DNA of 64,000 bases, from contig NZ_JAUSZI010000002.1 of assembly GCF_030817415.1 (NCBI RefSeq), positions 11,383,501-11,447,500 of the forward strand, written 5' to 3'. The position numbers and the translations under genes are program-made. The notes beneath the pieces are model-generated. The model ran no database searches, was not told the DNA's origin, and worked only from the letters and a program-made list of their open reading frames with translations. Numbering within the stretch: the stretch's first letter is position 1; the number at the start of each line of letters is the position of its first letter. The stretch is from Streptomyces umbrinus. Its GTDB lineage: Bacteria; Actinomycetota; Actinomycetes; Streptomycetales; Streptomycetaceae. Below, in pieces: positions 61,826 to 64,000 of the stretch.

Positions 61826-62382
61826 GAGATCACGTCCTGCACGGCTTCGACGATGTGCGGGTAGGCGCCGCAACGGCAGAGGTTGCCGCTGAGCCGCTCG
61901 CGGATCTCGTCCCCGCCCAGCGGCACGGGCCGCCCGGAGGGAACAGCGGGGTCGGTGACGTGGGAGGGATGGCCGGCCGCCGCCTCGGCGACCGCGCCCA
62001 GGGCGCTGCAGATCTGTCCTGGGGTGCAGTAGCCGCACTGAAAGGCGTCTCGGTCCAGGAAGGCGCGCTGGAGCGGATGGAGTTCCTCGCCGTCCCCCGA
62101 GAGTCCCTCGACGGTCGTGATGTCGCCCCCGTCGAGGGCGACGGCGGGCAGCAGGCAACTGTTGGCGCGACGGCCGTCGACCAGGACCGTGCATGCGCCG
62201 CACTGACCGTGGTCACAGCCCTTCTTGGCACCGATGAGGTCGAGGTCCTCGCGCAGCACGTCCAGAAGAACGGAACGGTGGTCGACGGTGAGTGTGTGCG
62301 GTTTGCCGTTCACCCGCAGGGTGACTTCAGAGTGGTGGCTGTCGGGTGAGGCGGAGGTGCCGCGCGCGACGTCGGAATCCAT
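61822..62382 (-). CDS. 2Fe-2S subunit of the aldehyde/xanthine oxidoreductase (PaoA-like)
   Basis: 186 aa. Two 2Fe-2S sites: plant-type GCDHGQCGACTVLVDG plus SCLLP, and helical FQCGYCTPGQICSALGAVAE with LSGNLCRCGAYPHIVEAVQD. All eight Cys are present. E. coli PaoA has a twin-arginine signal; none is visible here, so the complex is probably cytoplasmic. First gene of the operon. Maturation genes (XdhC, MocA-like) are not in the window. Confidence 0.94.
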   Translation of the reverse strand: MDSDVARGTSASPDSHHSEVTLRVNGKPHTLTVDHRSVLLDVLREDLDLIGAKKGCDHGQCGACTVLVDGRRANSCLLPAVALDGGDITTVEGLSGDGEELHPLQRAFLDRDAFQCGYCTPGQICSALGAVAEAAAGHPSHVTDPAVPSGRPVPLGGDEIRERLSGNLCRCGAYPHIVEAVQDVIS

Positions 62383-62443
62383 GAAGACCTCCCGTACGTA
62401 AAGGCCGTTGGGACGGGACGTTCGGAAAACGGGGGCACGAGAG

Positions 62444-62929
62444 CTACGGCAATGTGTCGTCCTCGTCCGGGACCCGGTGGACGGCAGCCTCTTCCGCGGA
62501 GGCCGCGCCGCCGTCGATGCCGACGTCGTGAGCGATCATGTCCTTCTCGCCATCCTCGTGCGCGCCTTCGTCCGGAGCCACGAGGCGGCCCGCCCGGTCC
62601 ACACCCACCTCCGCGTCCAGCGGCTCGCCCTGCCCGCCCGCGAGATCCCCCATGTCGTCGTCCGCTCCGGGCTCCTCCAGCACCGGATCCGTACGCTCCT
62701 CGGCCAGCCTCTGGTCCAGGCTCTCGCCCTCGTGCTGCTCACGACCGGTGGTGCCCTGGTGTTCCACGGCGAGCGGACGCTCGGGGGGTGACCAGCCTTC
62801 CTCGTAGGGGTCGCTGCCCCGGTCGCTGAGTGTGTCCTCCGGATCCAGGACGCCCTCGTCCTCACGGTCGTCGGTGCCTTGGGGCTGGTAAACCTCGTCA
62901 CCCATGACGTCGTCGTTCTGGCTTCCCAT
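62444..62929 (-). CDS. DUF5709-type acidic hypothetical protein
   Basis: 161 aa from the ATG at 62929, since AAAGG lies about 9 nt upstream; an ATG at 62938 is too close to that site. Very acidic and hydrophilic, with DUF5709 features: VMGDEVYQPQGTDDREDEGV, DPEDTLSDRGSDPYEEGWSP, PLAVEHQGTTGREQHEGESL and a Glu-rich tail. Probably intrinsically disordered; family members occur near stress genes in streptomycetes. Function unknown. Confidence 0.85.
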   Translation of the reverse strand: MGSQNDDVMGDEVYQPQGTDDREDEGVLDPEDTLSDRGSDPYEEGWSPPERPLAVEHQGTTGREQHEGESLDQRLAEERTDPVLEEPGADDDMGDLAGGQGEPLDAEVGVDRAGRLVAPDEGAHEDGEKDMIAHDVGIDGGAASAEEAAVHRVPDEDDTLP

Positions 62930-63037
62930 GGCGCACATACCTTTCGGATGGATCCAGGTTCTTGAGTCCACGTATCCAGGCTGACCCCGTCCACACTTTC
63001 CGGCACGCCGGGAGGTGTGCGGGGCTGAGGCCGGGGT

Positions 63038-63340
63038 GTGTGCGGGGGCGGGGGTACCCGGGCCGCCCTGCAGCGCGGGGCCCGCGATCACGGAGGTGGC
63101 TGGTATAACCGCGGCACGGAGACCGGTGGCGTCTCGGGCACGCCGGACAAGGACTACAACCTGATCTGGTATGTGGAGGCGTGTTTGAGCAACGCGCTGC
63201 GCTTGGAGGCGTACATCGCGGATGCGGAGCGCGACAAGGACACCCAGGCCGTGGATCTTTTCCGCAAGGCGCAGACGGACAGCCGCAAGGGCGCCGACAT
63301 CGGCAAGCGGCTGCTGCGGTCGCGGCTGGCCGACAGCTGA
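63038..63340 (+). CDS. Small helical hypothetical protein, start uncertain
   Basis: The frame has a GTG at 63038, but only the last 69 residues (from the GTC at 63131) look protein-like: SGTPDKDYNLIWYVEACLSN, LRLEAYIADAERDKDTQAVD, LFRKAQTDSRKGADIGKRLL. These resemble short actinobacterial two-helix proteins normally starting MSGTPDK. A GGGT-N14-GGGTAC promoter-like element (63034-63057) overlaps the 5' part of the frame, so the real start may be near 63131, where GTC replaces an expected GTG. It may be start-damaged or use an upstream codon. Confidence 0.6.
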   Translation: MCGGGGTRAALQRGARDHGGGWYNRGTETGGVSGTPDKDYNLIWYVEACLSNALRLEAYIADAERDKDTQAVDLFRKAQTDSRKGADIGKRLLRSRLADS

Positions 63341-63423
63341 GGACCGTACCGGGCACGCCTGTGGGGCGGTGTGACGGCAGAGCGGTTGAATCCGGGTTAG
63401 GGCCGACCGCCTGGTCCGTGCCC

Positions 63424-64000
63424 TCAGCCTTCCACTCCGGTGGCCCTGTGGGCCGCTCCCACCGGCTTGGACTCCGGGGACCCGCGTTGTCGCAGGTAGA
63501 TCGAGAGGACGGCCATCGAGGCGACGGCCAGGAGTTCGGACTGCCAGTTCTGAAGCGTGCGGTTCCAGAAATCCGCCGCGCCCAGGTAGTCGGCCCAGCT
63601 CAGCGGCGCCTGCAGCTGCCGTAGCCGCTGTTCGTTGTGGGCGGCCGTGCCGGTGATCGACTGGACCAGCCAGGAGAGCAGGAAGACCGTCCCCATCACC
63701 AGCAGCAGCGAGTGCGAGTACACCGCACGCCGCCATCCGCCGACCTTGGCCCACCTGGGCGAGCCCTCCTGGGCGTACTCGCCGACCAACTGTGCCTCGT
63801 CGGACTCGGTGCCGGCCTTGTGCAGTTCCTTGGACTCCGGGGAACCGCGTTGCAACAGCCAGACGGTCACCCCGACGTACAGGAAGAACTGCAGGTACTC
63901 CGACTGCCAGTTCTCGGACACATCGACGGCGAAATCGGACGTCGTGACGTACTCGCCGAGAGAGATCTGCTGGAGCTGGTCCGCGGCCATCTGGTTGTTG
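63424..64000 (-). CDS. DUF6766-type membrane protein with internal duplication (5' end outside window)
   Basis: The frame runs off the right edge; the first ATG at 63990 is probably internal, since relatives begin with another TM segment. Two similar halves are visible: NWQSEYLQFFLYVGVTVWLL + RGSPESK, then NWQSELLAVASMAVLSIYLR + RGSPESK, each after a YVTTSDF/YLGAADF lead, with one TM helix (HSLLLVMGTVFLLSWLVQSI) between. The family is DUF6766-like, function unknown. Confidence 0.82.
   Translation of the reverse strand, partial: NNQMAADQLQQISLGEYVTTSDFAVDVSENWQSEYLQFFLYVGVTVWLLQRGSPESKELHKAGTESDEAQLVGEYAQEGSPRWAKVGGWRRAVYSHSLLLVMGTVFLLSWLVQSITGTAAHNEQRLRQLQAPLSWADYLGAADFWNRTLQNWQSELLAVASMAVLSIYLRQRGSPESKPVGAAHRATGVEG

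Overview
The window is high-G+C actinobacterial DNA, almost certainly a Streptomyces chromosome. Evidence: strong third-position G/C bias, frequent GTG/TTG starts behind GGAGG-type ribosome sites, and lineage-typical families (XRE/DUF397 pairs, a DUF574 methyltransferase, MmyB-type and ECF41 regulators, DUF5709, DUF6766, a Streptomyces-type CGCAGTTCCCCGC hairpin). I saw no rRNA, tRNA, CRISPR array, replication origin or intact mobile element. Regulators, paralogous oxidoreductases, two-component systems and at least four decaying genes suggest an accessory, arm-like region. Family names come from motif recognition by eye; no database search was run.

Layout. 0-2.5 kb: end of an SDR gene, then an HxlR regulator divergent from an SDR/NTF2-like pair, with a nested palindrome between them. 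2.5-8.4 kb: signalling block with a PAS-GAF-PP2C phosphatase, a HATPase anti-sigma-like protein and a divergent XRE-DUF397-DUF574 operon (a whiJ/abaA-type module). 8.4-16 kb: GNAT, an FAD monooxygenase divergent from an MmyB-type regulator across a perfect 13-bp inverted repeat, a secreted propeller protein, a carboxymuconolactone decarboxylase (CMD)/ECF41 sigma pair with its own promoter motif, then SnoaL-like, SDR and LysR genes. 16.5-21.3 kb: muconolactone-isomerase-like protein, MBL hydrolase, HemC, AraC/GyrI-like regulator, a frameshifted ion channel and a second CMD protein.

21.5-33.4 kb is a carbohydrate locus: exported GH78 alpha-L-rhamnosidase, a ribose-type ABC importer (binding lipoprotein, double ATPase, two permeases), a LacI regulator and an exported PA14-GH2 glycosidase. 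A CTTCCAACG motif occurs upstream of both the importer and the GH2 gene. 33.5-39 kb: a sensor kinase/response regulator pair divergent from two FtsX-like permeases and an ABC ATPase. 39-46.6 kb: hypothetical and membrane genes, a methyltransferase, a NarL-type two-component system preceded by three CGTTCGG repeats at 14-bp period, and two pseudogenes (membrane glycosyltransferase, metallophosphoesterase). 46.6-50 kb: fatty-acid desaturase with its 2Fe-2S reductase, divergent from a PucR-type regulator.

50-57 kb is looser, with several 300-700-bp stretches lacking a gene, a fragment of a replication-relaxation protein, a degenerate thioredoxin, a quinone-oxidoreductase-like enzyme, and a compact run of SRPBCC, nucleotidyltransferase, BON-like, metallophosphoesterase and SDR genes. 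57.7-64 kb: a UdgX-type uracil-DNA glycosylase, a three-subunit PaoABC/xanthine-dehydrogenase-type molybdenum enzyme, DUF5709, a small helical protein and the 3' part of a DUF6766 membrane protein with an internal duplication.

The most unusual items are UdgX, the nucleotidyltransferase-BON-phosphoesterase operon, the ECF41 promoter with its repeat leader, the 14-bp-period repeats, and the cluster of gene remnants.
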